Made by a program: the position numbers and the translations under genes. Below, piece by piece: positions 42,163 to 52,552 of a stretch of DNA of 64,000 bases (the stretch's first letter is position 1; each line of letters opens with the position of its first letter). The notes below the pieces were generated by a model, which saw only the letters and a list, made by a program, of their open reading frames with translations, was not told the DNA's origin and ran no database searches. This stretch comes from UMGS1696 sp964621755 (GTDB lineage Bacteria > Bacillota > Clostridia > Oscillospirales > CAG-272): the NCBI GenBank assembly GCA_964621755.1, contig CAZUPI010000011.1, forward strand, positions 6,374 to 70,373, written 5' to 3'.

Positions 42163-42891
42163 TTATGCGGTTATCATGGTAATAATTCCGTACGCAATCG
42201 GGACGAGGAGTGCGGGCAGCATGTTTCCGACTTTGATTTGTTTGCCGAGAAACAGATTGATACCGACTGCGAAAATCAAAACAGACCCAACAAGAGATAG
42301 ATTTGAGATGATTTCATCGCTGAAAAAAACGCCGATAAGCCCGGCTGCCGCAGTGAGAAGTCCCTGATACAGTCCCAGCGGCAATGCCGAAAACAGAACA
42401 CCGACGCCCAGTGTGGACGCGAAAATCATGGTTGCAATGAAGTCGAGAATGGATTTGGAGTATAAAAGAGACGGGTCCCCTTCGAGGCCGTCGCGAAAAG
42501 CACCGACGATTGCCATCGCTCCCACGCAGATAACGAGCGTTGAGGTGACAAATCCCTCTGTGAACTTGGAATCTCCCTTCAAAAACGGGAGCTTTTTTAT
42601 TTTTTCTCCAAGGCCTTCAAGAAAGTCTTCGATACGGAGCAGCTCTCCGATAAGAGTTCCGATAACAAGAGAGACTATCATCAGCATAATTCCGTTTGTA
42701 GAAAGCGTACCGTCCTCAATCACGAGCATTTCCTGCATCGTACAGCTAATTCCAATGAATATGGTCGCAATACCAAGGGTTTTGAGGAGAGCATTCTGAA
42801 GTGTTTGGGACAGTCCCCTTTTAGCGAAAATCCCGATGAGACTGCCTATGATAACAGCAAGTGTGTTGACTATAGTTCCAATTCCAGGCAT
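42163..42891 (-). CDS. DUF554-family membrane protein
   Basis: This 242-residue protein has seven or so hydrophobic segments. The opening IGTIVNTLAVIIGSLIGIF and the middle FVTSTLVICVGAMAIVGAF with GDPSLLYSKSILDFIATMIFAST are the recognisable DUF554 (YdfK-like) blocks. It is a multi-pass inner-membrane protein of unknown function, sometimes proposed to be a transporter. It lies between polC and spoIVA, 28 bases from polC, and could be the last gene of that operon. Confidence 0.9.
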   Translation of the reverse strand: MPGIGTIVNTLAVIIGSLIGIFAKRGLSQTLQNALLKTLGIATIFIGISCTMQEMLVIEDGTLSTNGIMLMIVSLVIGTLIGELLRIEDFLEGLGEKIKKLPFLKGDSKFTEGFVTSTLVICVGAMAIVGAFRDGLEGDPSLLYSKSILDFIATMIFASTLGVGVLFSALPLGLYQGLLTAAAGLIGVFFSDEIISNLSLVGSVLIFAVGINLFLGKQIKVGNMLPALLVPIAYGIITMITA

Positions 42892-42918
42892 AAACTTGTA
42901 CGTCTTTCTTTTTGATTT

Positions 42919-45900
42919 TTATCCAAACATAGAGAGCTGATTGGTTTTGGACATTCCCTTCAGAGCGCCATTTTTCTCGAGCAATTCAAGAACCGACTTT
43001 GAGACCTTTGCCTGAACGCGCAGTTCATCCACAGAATAAACAGTGCCGGACTTCATGGCGTTCATGATGTTTTCCGCTGCGGTTTCTCCGAGACCTGGAA
43101 GAGATGAGAATGGAAGTCTGATTTTTCCGCGCTCAGGTAGGAATTTAGTAGCGTGCGACTTGTGAATGTCCACCGGAAGGAAATCGTATCCGCGCTGATA
43201 GTACTCGTTCACAAGCATCAGCGCGTCCGCAACGTCCGCATCTTTTGCTGTGATTTCGCTGCGGCGGTGATTCAAATCGGTAAGCACATTTCTCACGTGC
43301 TCCTTGCCGCCCATGACAATTTCCCCATCGAAGCCATCCGGTGCGGCGGTAAAATATGCCGCATAGAACTCCACCGGATAGTAGATTTTATACCACATCA
43401 GGCGGATTGCGTCGATGACATATGCGGCAGCATGTGCTTTCGGAAACATGTAACGGATTTTCTGGAGTGAATCGATATACCACTGTGGTACGCCAGCCGC
43501 CAGCATGGCATCCTGCATCTCCCTCGGGATAATCGCTCCCTTTTTATTCTTTCGTACGAATTCCATAATTTTGAACGACAGGCTTTTTTCCATGCCGTAT
43601 TTATGGATGAGAGTCATCATGATGTCGTCACGGCATCCGATAACGTCTGAAATCGTACAGATTTTGTTGTTAATCAGCTCTTCTGCATTACCGAGCCAGC
43701 AACCGGTCCCGTGGGTCAAACCAGATATCTGCAAAAGGTCAGTAAAATTTTTCGGCTGTGCTTCCACCAGAACGCCGCGGATGAAGCGCGTGCCCATTTC
43801 TGGAAGCCCGAGCGTTGCGGTTTTGGAGTCGATTTGTTCCGGGGTTACGCTGATTGGCTCAGTCGATGTGAAGCTCTTATAAACCGCCGGGTCGGTCATC
43901 GGCACGTCGAGGACGCTTGTACCGGTGTACTCTTCCAATCGCTTGTATTTGGTCGGAATATCGTGCCCAAGAATGTCGAGCTTAAGAATGGTGTCGTGGA
44001 GGTATTTGAATTCGAAGTGGGTGGTGATGATGTCGGAGTTTGGATCTTCTGCGGGATGCTGCACGGGAGAAAAATCGTAAATATCATACTCCTGTGGCAC
44101 GACGATGATGCCGCCTGGGTGCTGTCCGGTTGTGCGTTTTGTACCAAGACAACCGGCTATGAGGCGGTCCATCTCAGCGCGATTGACCGATATTCCCTTT
44201 GCTTCGAGAAACTTCGCAGCAAATCCGTACGCGGTCTTATCAGCGAGCGTACCGATTGTCCCCGCTTTGAACGCTTTGCCTGTTCCGAACAGAACTTCGG
44301 TGAATTTATGCGCGTCCGCCTGCACATCGCCTGAAAAGTTGAGGTCGATATCAGGTGTTTTATCTCCCTTGAATCCAAGGAAGGTTTCAAACGGGATATC
44401 ATGCCCGTCGCCATACAACTCCGTTCCACAGTTCGGGCACTTTTTCGACGGAAGGTCGAAGCCGGAGCCGTACGCACCACCCTCGAAAAACTCAGAATAG
44501 CGGCACTTCGGACAGCGATAATGTGGCGGAAGGGGATTTACTTTGGTAATTCCCGCCATAGTTGCGGCAAACGACGACCCTACCGAGCCGCGCGAACCAA
44601 CTTGATACCCTTTTGCCTCGCTGTTTTCCACGAGCTTGCGGGCAATGATATACATAATCGCAAAACCGTTTTTGATAATCGCATCAAGTTCTCGCTCCAG
44701 TCTAGCGGAAACGATATCGGGAAGTGGGTCCCCGTACCATTCCTTTGCAAGTGCCCAGCACTTCGAGGTCAGCTCCTCCTCCGCGCCGTCGATGTGCGGG
44801 GGATAGTTCCCCTTCGGAATGGGACGGACCGTCTCAATCATATCGGCAATTTTGTTTGGATTATCGATAACCACTTCGTGCGCCACGTCCTCACCGAGGT
44901 AAGAAAACTCTTCGAGCATTTCCTCTGTTGTGCGGAAGTACAGTTTGGTCTCCCGGTCGGCATCCTTGAATCCCAGACCGGTGAGGATGATACGGCGATA
45001 AATTTCGTCTTCCGGATTTTTGTAGTGAGCATCGCAAGTCGCACATACCGGACGGTTCGCTTTGCGTCCGATTTCGAGAACACGGCGGTTCAAGTTGCGC
45101 AGTGCTTCTTCATCAGGTACCTTTCCCTCAGCTATCATAAAAGCGTTATTCGATATTGGCTGAATTTCAAGATAGTCGTAAAACTGCGCGATTTCGATGA
45201 GCTGGGACTCGGATTTGCCTTCCATGATGGCGGTAAAAAGCTCGCCCGCTTCACAAGCGGATCCGAGAATCAACCCCTCACGGTATTCCTCGAGGTTGGT
45301 GCGTGGGATCCTAGGGTGGCGGTAATAATATTTAAGATAGGAGTCGGACACGAGGCGATAAAGGTTTTTCATGCCCGTCTGATTCTTGACAAGAATAATC
45401 TGGTGATAGGATTTAAGTTTCAGAGGGTCCGCCTTTTCCGCCATGATAAAGTTCATGCGGGACACGGTGTCGATCCCCTCCTCCTTGAGACGGTCAGTCA
45501 TACAGGTGAAGATTGCCGCCAACATTTCCGCGTCATCGGACGCACGGTGATGGTTGAAGTCGCCCAGCTTATAGTGCTTAGCAAGAGTATCCAGCTTGTG
45601 ATTCTTGAGCGTCGGGTTCATATAGCGGGACATGGCGACAGTATCAAGATAGGGATTGTTAAACGGGAGTCCTGCCTCCTCTGCCGCCTGCCGGATGAAG
45701 CCCGTATCAAACGACGCATTGTGCGCCACGAGCATCCTGTCGCCGATGAAAGCGAAAAAATCCTTCAACACCTCAGCGACCGGCGGGGCATCCATCACCA
45801 TTTCATCGGTGATGCCAGTCAGCTCAGTGATGCTTTCCGGAATGTGAATTTCCGGATTGACGAAGGAGCAGAAAGTGTCGAGAATTTCGCCGTTTTTGAC

Positions 45901-47340
45901 GATGACCGCGCCGATTTCTGTTATCTTGCATGTTACGGCAGACAAGCCGGTCGTCTCAATATCAAATACAGCGAATTCGTCGTTGAAGTTAACATCGTCG
46001 CCGTGATAAGCGGCGCGTGAGGTGTCGTCGACGTAATAGGCCTCCACACCATAGAGAACCTTGATTTCATTGTTTAAGGAGTCAGCGGTAAGCATCGCAA
46101 CGGGAAAGCTCTGGAGGTTGCCGTGGTCCGTAATCGCCACGGCGCGGTGCCCCCATTTATGCGCGGTTTTGACGATATCCTCCGCCTTGGTTGTTGCGTC
46201 CATCGCAGACATACATGTATGCAGATGCAGTTCTACCCGCTTTTCTGGATACTTGTCCATGCGCGGAATTACCGCTATCTTCATAATATCTGTAAACTGC
46301 ATATAAAGATCATTGTCGAACGTATCGCGCTTAATGTTACCACGAATAGCATAGGGTTTTCCTTTGTTAAACAGTTCCTCCGTTTCCGCCGCTGACTCAG
46401 TCGGAACAGTAGTTTTTATGTATATCGATGCGTCGCGGTCGGTTGCGGCAATGGTAAACATCACCTTGTCACCGCGGCGGGTTTCTTTCTGTTGGATATC
46501 GAACACTTCGCACAGAATAACCACATTTTTTCCGGTTCCCTTGACTGAGCGAAGCGGGGTTACATTTGCAATTTCAAACAGCTCGCCAAACACAAGCTCA
46601 GGAGCAGACACGTCAAACGCGATTTTGCCTGATTTGATGATGCCGTCAGGCATCGCCTCGGCAGTGCTCTCCCCTTCAAACAGGGACGCTACACGGGGCA
46701 GCACAACCTTTTCTTCCTCCGCCGCCACACTGGATGCTTCCATATTCCGCGCTTCGGTCTCCAGACGTTCGTGCTCTGCGGCGATATAGACCGACGTACT
46801 GTTGAGCTTTTCAAGCTGATGCGCCATAAACTCGGCGTACTCCTCCTCGGCATCGCGGCTTTGTTTGATTTCAACCTTATAGATGAGACCAAACTCACTT
46901 CTGATAATGCCAGCGATGACATTCGCGGTTTTGGCAAGATCCAAAAGGGTAAGACCACCGTGCGTAAAGGGGATGAAAATCTCGATTTTGTCGTCAGTCA
47001 TTTTGAGCTCATATTTGGTAAAAAAGCCGTTTATAACAATGCCAACCCGTGCAGCTTCTGCGAGAATATCGTTCATGTAATCGGCGGAGAACAGCTCCGG
47101 TGCGTAGTGGGTGAGAATACGCACTTGCGACAGCTCGTACGTGTCCTTGATGACAGATTCGAGGGAGTAGATATCTTTTTTCGAATATAGGTGCGGCAAA
47201 TGGCAGCCCACCTCTGCAATGCGCTGCTCACGATTTATCTTTACGGTAATTTCGCTGGCGGTCTCGAAAATTTCGCGGTATACCCCAGTCACTGTGGGGG
47301 CGACCTTTTTAAACACGTCCGCTAATGTCCGGTCTGCCAT
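42919..47340 (-). CDS. polC: DNA polymerase III PolC-type alpha subunit
   Basis: PolC (1473 residues) is the main replicative polymerase of low-GC Gram-positives. Domains in order: an N-terminal region (1-230), an OB fold (about 240-350), a PHP domain opening at VELHLHTCMSAMDATT (near 370), a DnaQ-like proofreading exonuclease inserted in PHP (FAVFDIETTGLS near 455), the rest of PHP, a zinc site (YRCPKCRYSEFFEGG ... KKCPNCGTELYG near 940-965), and the palm with PDIDLNFSGDVQ (near 998). The C-terminal duplex-binding and tau-binding parts end KTNQLSMFG. GGAGGAGAA precedes the ATG. It closes the rpsB-to-polC cluster, 16 bases after ispG. Confidence 0.98.
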   Translation of the reverse strand: MADRTLADVFKKVAPTVTGVYREIFETASEITVKINREQRIAEVGCHLPHLYSKKDIYSLESVIKDTYELSQVRILTHYAPELFSADYMNDILAEAARVGIVINGFFTKYELKMTDDKIEIFIPFTHGGLTLLDLAKTANVIAGIIRSEFGLIYKVEIKQSRDAEEEYAEFMAHQLEKLNSTSVYIAAEHERLETEARNMEASSVAAEEEKVVLPRVASLFEGESTAEAMPDGIIKSGKIAFDVSAPELVFGELFEIANVTPLRSVKGTGKNVVILCEVFDIQQKETRRGDKVMFTIAATDRDASIYIKTTVPTESAAETEELFNKGKPYAIRGNIKRDTFDNDLYMQFTDIMKIAVIPRMDKYPEKRVELHLHTCMSAMDATTKAEDIVKTAHKWGHRAVAITDHGNLQSFPVAMLTADSLNNEIKVLYGVEAYYVDDTSRAAYHGDDVNFNDEFAVFDIETTGLSAVTCKITEIGAVIVKNGEILDTFCSFVNPEIHIPESITELTGITDEMVMDAPPVAEVLKDFFAFIGDRMLVAHNASFDTGFIRQAAEEAGLPFNNPYLDTVAMSRYMNPTLKNHKLDTLAKHYKLGDFNHHRASDDAEMLAAIFTCMTDRLKEEGIDTVSRMNFIMAEKADPLKLKSYHQIILVKNQTGMKNLYRLVSDSYLKYYYRHPRIPRTNLEEYREGLILGSACEAGELFTAIMEGKSESQLIEIAQFYDYLEIQPISNNAFMIAEGKVPDEEALRNLNRRVLEIGRKANRPVCATCDAHYKNPEDEIYRRIILTGLGFKDADRETKLYFRTTEEMLEEFSYLGEDVAHEVVIDNPNKIADMIETVRPIPKGNYPPHIDGAEEELTSKCWALAKEWYGDPLPDIVSARLERELDAIIKNGFAIMYIIARKLVENSEAKGYQVGSRGSVGSSFAATMAGITKVNPLPPHYRCPKCRYSEFFEGGAYGSGFDLPSKKCPNCGTELYGDGHDIPFETFLGFKGDKTPDIDLNFSGDVQADAHKFTEVLFGTGKAFKAGTIGTLADKTAYGFAAKFLEAKGISVNRAEMDRLIAGCLGTKRTTGQHPGGIIVVPQEYDIYDFSPVQHPAEDPNSDIITTHFEFKYLHDTILKLDILGHDIPTKYKRLEEYTGTSVLDVPMTDPAVYKSFTSTEPISVTPEQIDSKTATLGLPEMGTRFIRGVLVEAQPKNFTDLLQISGLTHGTGCWLGNAEELINNKICTISDVIGCRDDIMMTLIHKYGMEKSLSFKIMEFVRKNKKGAIIPREMQDAMLAAGVPQWYIDSLQKIRYMFPKAHAAAYVIDAIRLMWYKIYYPVEFYAAYFTAAPDGFDGEIVMGGKEHVRNVLTDLNHRRSEITAKDADVADALMLVNEYYQRGYDFLPVDIHKSHATKFLPERGKIRLPFSSLPGLGETAAENIMNAMKSGTVYSVDELRVQAKVSKSVLELLEKNGALKGMSKTNQLSMFG

Positions 47341-47356
47341 ATTTCTCCTCCATTTT

Positions 47357-48436
47357 TCACTTTAAGGACTCAAAGGTTTCGTTTACTAACGTTTCTATGA
47401 CTTCATCTTCAGCAATTTTCCGTATCGTTTCGCCATGTCGGAACAGAAGTGCAAAACCATCACCGCCCGCGATTCCAAAGTCAGTTTCCCGCGCTTCTCC
47501 GGGACCGTTTACCGCGCATCCCATGATAGCAACTTTCAGCCGCTTACCGTGCGTATCGATGGTTTCCGTTGCGGCGCGATACTTTTTGCTAATTTCGATA
47601 AGGTTTATTTTTGTCCGTCCGCAGGTCGGGCATGATACCACATCAATTCCACCGCCGGCGTACAGCCCAAGAGATTTTAGAAGTTCCCTACCTGTCCGCA
47701 CCTCCTCAACCGGGTCAGTTGTGAGAGAAACGCGGATGGTATCGCCAATCCCTCGCAACAACAGGGAGCCAATGCCGACGGAATTTTTGATGACACCGGA
47801 AAAAGCGTCCCCTGCTTCTGTCACACCGAGATGAAGGGGGTAATCGGTTTCGCGGGATACCATCTCAGCCGCCGCAGTCATTTCAGCAATAGATGAGGAT
47901 TTGATGGAAATGACGATATCCGAAAATCCGCAGGATTCAAGTCGCTCAGCTTCAGACAGAGCGGATTCAGCAAGAGCTTCCGCTGTCGGTGTGCCATATT
48001 TTTTGAGGACTTTTTTATCCAGTGAACCGCCGTTGACTCCGATTCGGATGGGAACTCCGGCAGATTTGCAGGCAGCAGCTACCTCGCGCACCTTCCACTC
48101 TTCCCCAATATTTCCCGGGTTGATGCGTATTTTATCAGCGCCGCACCGCAAAGCTTCAAGCGCGATTTTATAGTCAAAGTGGATATCCGCAACCAGCGGG
48201 CATGTCGCACCGCGTCGTTTAGCTTCAGCAAAGACTGCCGCCGCGTCAACATCGGGGACTGCCATTCTGACGATATCACATCCAGCTGCGCATAGCTTGA
48301 GGATTTGGTCGACTGTCGCGTCGATATTGTGTGCAGGAGTATTGGTCATCGACTGCACGGTTATTGGGCTGCCACCGCCGATTTTGACTCCGCCTGCGAT
48401 GACGGTACGGGTATTTTTTCTGTTTATGGGATTCAT
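47357..48436 (-). CDS. ispG: 4-hydroxy-3-methylbut-2-enyl-diphosphate synthase
   Basis: IspG/GcpE (359 residues) turns MEcPP into HMBPP in the MEP isoprenoid pathway using a 4Fe-4S cluster. The start RKNTRTVIAGGVKIGGGSPI and VQSMTNTPAHNIDATV is diagnostic. CSIRINPGNIG-type sequence appears as ADKIRINPGNIGEEW. The cluster ligands lie in VVSCPTCGRTKINLIE (Cys-x2-Cys), with the third Cys and the Glu in AIMGCAVNGPGEAR. It follows rseP in the same operon as dxr, so two MEP-pathway enzymes are made together. Confidence 0.97.
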   Translation of the reverse strand: MNPINRKNTRTVIAGGVKIGGGSPITVQSMTNTPAHNIDATVDQILKLCAAGCDIVRMAVPDVDAAAVFAEAKRRGATCPLVADIHFDYKIALEALRCGADKIRINPGNIGEEWKVREVAAACKSAGVPIRIGVNGGSLDKKVLKKYGTPTAEALAESALSEAERLESCGFSDIVISIKSSSIAEMTAAAEMVSRETDYPLHLGVTEAGDAFSGVIKNSVGIGSLLLRGIGDTIRVSLTTDPVEEVRTGRELLKSLGLYAGGGIDVVSCPTCGRTKINLIEISKKYRAATETIDTHGKRLKVAIMGCAVNGPGEARETDFGIAGGDGFALLFRHGETIRKIAEDEVIETLVNETFESLK

Positions 48437-48452
48437 ATTACAAACGTCCTTC

Positions 48453-49505
48453 TCATATGAGTGTGAGGATATCCTTTACTGCTACGACGACCATGAGTAT
48501 CATCAACAGCACAAGTCCCGCAAAGTGAACGTATCCCTCAATTTCCGGACGCACAGGCTTACGTCTGACGAGCTCAATGAGCTGAAACAGAAGTCTGCCG
48601 CCATCAAGTGCGGGAAGGGGGAGAAGGTTCATGACCCCGAGGTTCATGCTGATAACGACTGCAAGATAAACAAGGTCGGAAAGTCCCGATTCTGCCGCTT
48701 CTCCGAGCGCTTTGGTGACGCCGACCGGTCCGGACACGCTCTCCACGCCGTATCGGCCGCGCACGAGGTCATACAGGGATTCCCAAATCATTTTTATTGT
48801 AGAGGTCGAACGGAAGACAGCGTGTTTGAGGACAGTAGCGGGAGTTTTCACTTCGGGATTGACCTTGAAGTCCACCATACCATATCTCACACCGCTTTCG
48901 ACTATTGTTGGGAAAACAACGTCGGAAAAGGTCACAAGCTCCCCGTCACGGATGACGGTCACATCAAGGGGATCGATTCCGCGGCGCATGATTTCATAAA
49001 CGGTTTCATTGGCAATATGCACCCGCGTACCTTCAATTTTGACGATTTCGTCTCCCACGCGCAGACCCGCTGCGTAAGCATAGTTAGCTGTTCCGGTATC
49101 GCTTTCAATGAATCCGCCGATGACATTTGATGGAAGGACGTCCTGCGTCGCGACGAGTATCGACATGACGATGATACCAACAATAATATTCATCGCCGCT
49201 CCCGCCGCCGTGATGATGATTCTCTGCCATACCGGCTTACGGTGGAAGGCGTTTTCGTCATCCGACTCTTCATCCTCGCCGACCATGCTGACAAATCCGC
49301 CTATCGGAAGGGCGCGGAGCGAGTATACAATGCCGGTTTTTTTAGAAGTGCGGGAAACAAGTTTTGGGCCCATGCCGATCGCAAATTCCCGGATAGAGAC
49401 ACCGAACGCGCGGGCCGTCATAAAATGTCCGCACTCGTGGATAAAAATCAGAAATCCGAAAATCAACAGTGCGATAACGATATACCAAATGCTAATATCA
49501 ATCAC
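48453..49505 (-). CDS. rseP: Site-2 membrane zinc metalloprotease RseP
   Basis: RseP/RasP (350 residues) cuts membrane proteins such as anti-sigma factors inside the bilayer. The first helix carries the zinc motif HECGH (H23, E24, H27). A PDZ domain follows (YAYAAGLRVGDEIVKIEGTRV, about 125-190). The third zinc ligand is in NLLPLPALDGGRLLF. There are four membrane segments. The start is GTG at 49505, overlapping the dxr stop by four bases (GTGA), with AAAAGG just upstream, so it is translationally coupled to dxr. Confidence 0.95.
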   Translation of the reverse strand: MIDISIWYIVIALLIFGFLIFIHECGHFMTARAFGVSIREFAIGMGPKLVSRTSKKTGIVYSLRALPIGGFVSMVGEDEESDDENAFHRKPVWQRIIITAAGAAMNIIVGIIVMSILVATQDVLPSNVIGGFIESDTGTANYAYAAGLRVGDEIVKIEGTRVHIANETVYEIMRRGIDPLDVTVIRDGELVTFSDVVFPTIVESGVRYGMVDFKVNPEVKTPATVLKHAVFRSTSTIKMIWESLYDLVRGRYGVESVSGPVGVTKALGEAAESGLSDLVYLAVVISMNLGVMNLLPLPALDGGRLLFQLIELVRRKPVRPEIEGYVHFAGLVLLMILMVVVAVKDILTLI

Positions 49506-50683
49506 AACCTTTTAATAAAATTACTGCAAACCTCACGTGCGGCACGGGATGCTTCGCCGATTGAGGCTTCTGTTAATTTATATAATACCTCAACCGACCC
49601 AAGCGTTTCAATCACAAGTGATGAAATATCTGTGAATCCAATTTTTTTGTTGAGAAATGCCGCTACTGCTTCCTCGTCTGCCGCAATAAGGGAGACGGGT
49701 GCGGTACCACCGGTCCGTACCGCCTGACGCGCCGCGTTAAGGAGTGGGAAGACGTCAGTATCGGGAGCAGCGAAGGTAAGGGAGCCGATTTTTGCGAAAT
49801 CCAATCCGGGTGAGGACACCATTGCAGTCCCGGGAGCAGTTGCGGCATAACGGATGCAGTCTCGCATATCCGGCATACCAAGTCCGGCTATTACAGTATT
49901 ATCATTATATTCCACCATGGAGTGGATTATACTTTGGCGATGTATTACAACCTCCACGCGGTCCTCAGGCACGCCAAAGAGTCTGACCGCCTCGATTATC
50001 TCAAATCCTTTATTCATAAAGGTTGCGGAATCGATGGTAATTTTGTTTCCCATTTTCCACGTGGGGTGCGAGAGCGCATCCTCAGGGGTAACATGTTTGA
50101 GTTCTTCCGTTGTTTTGCCGAGAAAGGGACCGCCTGACGCGGTAAGAAGGATTTTTTTGAGGTTTGATGAGCCATTTCTGCCCTCAAGGCAACGGAATAT
50201 AGCGCAATGTTCGCTGTCGACGGGAATAAAATCACCGCCAGAGGCATGTATTCTATCAAAAATAATATCTCCCGCCGCGATGATGGCTTCCTTATTGGCC
50301 ATCGCAATCCGTTTTCCGGAATCCGCCGCGGCGAACGCATACGGGGTTCCCTCAAGTCCGCAAATCGAATGGAAGATAACATCTGCATCAGTTGTTCGCA
50401 CGGCGTCGAGGACCTCATCTGCATGGCACAATATTTCCGGTGCTGCTTGACCGAGAATCTCACGAAGCTCCGCCGCGGATTTTTCTCCGGTGACTGCGAC
50501 AGTATGCGGCCGGAATGTGCGAACTTGATCAGCAAGTAGCGCTGTGTTTCGTCCGGCAACGAGCAAATCAACACCGATTCCAAGCTCGCGAATCACCTCA
50601 AGCGTCTGCGTGCCGACCGAGCCAGTCGACCCAAGCACCGCCGCTTTTTTTATATTCCTATTCTGAACAGTCAAATCAACCAT
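49502..50683 (-). CDS. dxr: 1-deoxy-D-xylulose 5-phosphate reductoisomerase
   Basis: Dxr/IspC (393 residues) makes MEP from DXP with NADPH, the committed MEP-pathway step. AAVLGSTGSVGTQTLEVI binds NADPH. MANKEAIIAAGD and FIPVDSEHCAIFRCLEG hold the metal and substrate residues, and TASGGPFLGK and HPTWKMGNKITIDSATFMNK are the catalytic loop region. GGAG lies 5 bases before the ATG at 50683, so the 14 codons of the longer frame are not used. It sits between cdsA and rseP; the 140-base gap toward cdsA holds no clear terminator. Confidence 0.97.
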   Translation of the reverse strand: MVDLTVQNRNIKKAAVLGSTGSVGTQTLEVIRELGIGVDLLVAGRNTALLADQVRTFRPHTVAVTGEKSAAELREILGQAAPEILCHADEVLDAVRTTDADVIFHSICGLEGTPYAFAAADSGKRIAMANKEAIIAAGDIIFDRIHASGGDFIPVDSEHCAIFRCLEGRNGSSNLKKILLTASGGPFLGKTTEELKHVTPEDALSHPTWKMGNKITIDSATFMNKGFEIIEAVRLFGVPEDRVEVVIHRQSIIHSMVEYNDNTVIAGLGMPDMRDCIRYAATAPGTAMVSSPGLDFAKIGSLTFAAPDTDVFPLLNAARQAVRTGGTAPVSLIAADEEAVAAFLNKKIGFTDISSLVIETLGSVEVLYKLTEASIGEASRAAREVCSNFIKRL

Positions 50684-50824
50684 ATAGTCTCCAATTTTTT
50701 GTGAGTTATTTCGAGAAACAGTCATAATCTATGCGGCATTTTTGCACAAAATTTACCATACAGCTGCATGATGTCCTGTTTTTTCCCAGTTAAAAAGTTT
50801 TTGCATGGTTTTAGCATTTTTTCA

Positions 50825-51652
50825 TCAAATAAGCATCCCTGAGAAAGCAGGGATTTGGGAGAGAATATAGAGAACAGGGGCAGTTAGAATAACGCTGTCA
50901 AAGCGGTCCATGATGCCGCCGTGGCCGGGAAGGAGCCATCCGTAATCCTTAATGCCAAACCTACGTTTGATGACAGAGGCAGACAGGTCGCCGATTTGCG
51001 ATATCACGGAGACGAGTGCGCCTGAAACTGCCATGATTGCGTAGTGTGGATGTGCGGACGGGTCGAAGAATTTTGTGATAATGATGGCGTACAAGATGAA
51101 CGAGGCAGCTGCAAAAAGAACGCCTGCTGCGCTGCCCTCTACAGTTTTCTTAGGCGACACTTCGGGGATGAGTTTGTGTTTACCAAGCATTCGTCCAAAG
51201 AGATATGCAAAGGTATCACTAACCCATGGACCGATGAAAACGAGAAGGTAGAGGTATTTTCCTGTACTGCGAAGAAGGACAATGCAAGTGAAGGAAATTG
51301 CAACATAGAAAACACCGGTAAAGGCCGAAGCGGATATGGTATAGTCAGTCTTGCCCCGCGAAAAGACTGTCGCTGCGAATACAAGAATCATGTAGACGAT
51401 GCAAACCGCAAAGGCGAGAGAAACTGCCCTATCGCCCGCAAGCATAGGAAGAAGGGGGAGCAGCACACCAGTCAGGTATGACGGAACTGCTATCCACAGG
51501 TTCTTTTTCAGACCTACGCAGGATATCATTTCATACGACGCGATGAGAGATAACAGCGCCATCGCCGCCGGAAAGATAAAAGTGTCCGAAAAGTATAGAA
51601 TTGGGAGGAATACCGCCATCGCAACGACCGCGGTAATGGTTCGTTTCAGCAT
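50825..51652 (-). CDS. cdsA: Phosphatidate cytidylyltransferase
   Basis: CdsA (275 residues) makes CDP-diacylglycerol for phospholipid synthesis. Seven or eight membrane helices are visible. The signature GPWVSDTFAYLFGRMLGKHK, EVSPKKTVEGSAAG and KDYGWLLPGHGGIMDRFDS are the conserved catalytic segments near the C terminus. AGGAGATATCCC precedes the ATG. Its product feeds phosphatidylglycerol synthesis and hence the cardiolipin synthase elsewhere in the window. Confidence 0.97.
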   Translation of the reverse strand: MLKRTITAVVAMAVFLPILYFSDTFIFPAAMALLSLIASYEMISCVGLKKNLWIAVPSYLTGVLLPLLPMLAGDRAVSLAFAVCIVYMILVFAATVFSRGKTDYTISASAFTGVFYVAISFTCIVLLRSTGKYLYLLVFIGPWVSDTFAYLFGRMLGKHKLIPEVSPKKTVEGSAAGVLFAAASFILYAIIITKFFDPSAHPHYAIMAVSGALVSVISQIGDLSASVIKRRFGIKDYGWLLPGHGGIMDRFDSVILTAPVLYILSQIPAFSGMLI

Positions 51653-51712
51653 CGGGATATCTCCTGTTTATTTATTGATACTGCTATACGGCACGAATTT
51701 TCTGTGTTATTG

Positions 51713-52423
51713 TTATATTCCGCCCCATCTTCGTCCGCGTCCTGCGAAGTCCCGAACCGCCTCATCGACATCATCAGTGGTGAGGTCGGGCCACATTTTG
51801 GGGGAGAAGTAGAGCTCGGAGTAGGTACTCTGCCATGTAAGAAAGTTTGAAATGCGCTGTTCGTTTCCGGTACGGACGATAAGGTCCGGCTCAGGGCATC
51901 CGGCAGTATACAGGCGCGCTGAGATATCGTCCTCCGTAATAAGTTGCTTTTTTTCGAGTATCAGGCGGTTCACCGCGTTGACGATTTCCGCACGTCCGCC
52001 GTAGTTCAGCGCAATATTGAGCCGATACGGACGACCCGCGGTCTCGCTTTCAAGAGCGGTACATTTTCGTTCGATATTTTCTCCAAGTCCCGCAGGGTCG
52101 CCGATAAACTTGAATTCGATATCCTGTTCGTCTCCGGCTTCCGCAATATAGCTGATAAGCAGTGCCATTATCTCGTCAACCTCGCGCTTGGGACGTTTGA
52201 TATTTTCAGTAGAGAACGCGTAGACCGTGCAGCACTCAATACCGATTTTCTTACAATAGCGCACGATAGTTTTGAAATTCGCCGCTCCCGCGCGGTGACC
52301 TGCTTCTCTAGGAAGTCCGCGCGAAGTCGCCCACCGACCGTTCCCATCCATGATGAACGCGATGTGACGCAGTTTGCTTCTCTCTACCACTTCATTTATC
52401 TGAATGTCAGTCAAATCAACCAT
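51713..52423 (-). CDS. uppS: Isoprenyl (undecaprenyl) diphosphate synthase
   Basis: UppS (236 residues) elongates farnesyl diphosphate to the C55 carrier used for peptidoglycan and teichoic acids. HIAFIMDGNGRWATSRGLPR holds the catalytic Asp and phosphate-binding Arg. GHRAGAANFKTIVRYC and CTVYAFSTENIKRP follow. The product-side PEPDLIVRTGNEQRISNFLTWQ, with the double Arg of the second substrate site, ends the core. It links the MEP enzymes in the same operon to the cell wall. Confidence 0.97.
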   Translation of the reverse strand: MVDLTDIQINEVVERSKLRHIAFIMDGNGRWATSRGLPREAGHRAGAANFKTIVRYCKKIGIECCTVYAFSTENIKRPKREVDEIMALLISYIAEAGDEQDIEFKFIGDPAGLGENIERKCTALESETAGRPYRLNIALNYGGRAEIVNAVNRLILEKKQLITEDDISARLYTAGCPEPDLIVRTGNEQRISNFLTWQSTYSELYFSPKMWPDLTTDDVDEAVRDFAGRGRRWGGI

Positions 52424-52552
52424 AAAACACCATTTTATATTTAGACTTTGAAGAACTTTTGATTACAATGACTGCGCCCAGAGACATACTCCCCGGGCGC
52501 GTCATGCCAAACTTACGTTATCTGAGATTTCCCGACAGACAGCGTCTGTATG

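Noticed and set aside
44401..46020. A 539-codon plus-strand frame inside polC
   Set aside because: It is antisense to the exonuclease and PHP parts of PolC, which are unambiguous. Its product is Phe/Arg/Ile-rich with no domain.
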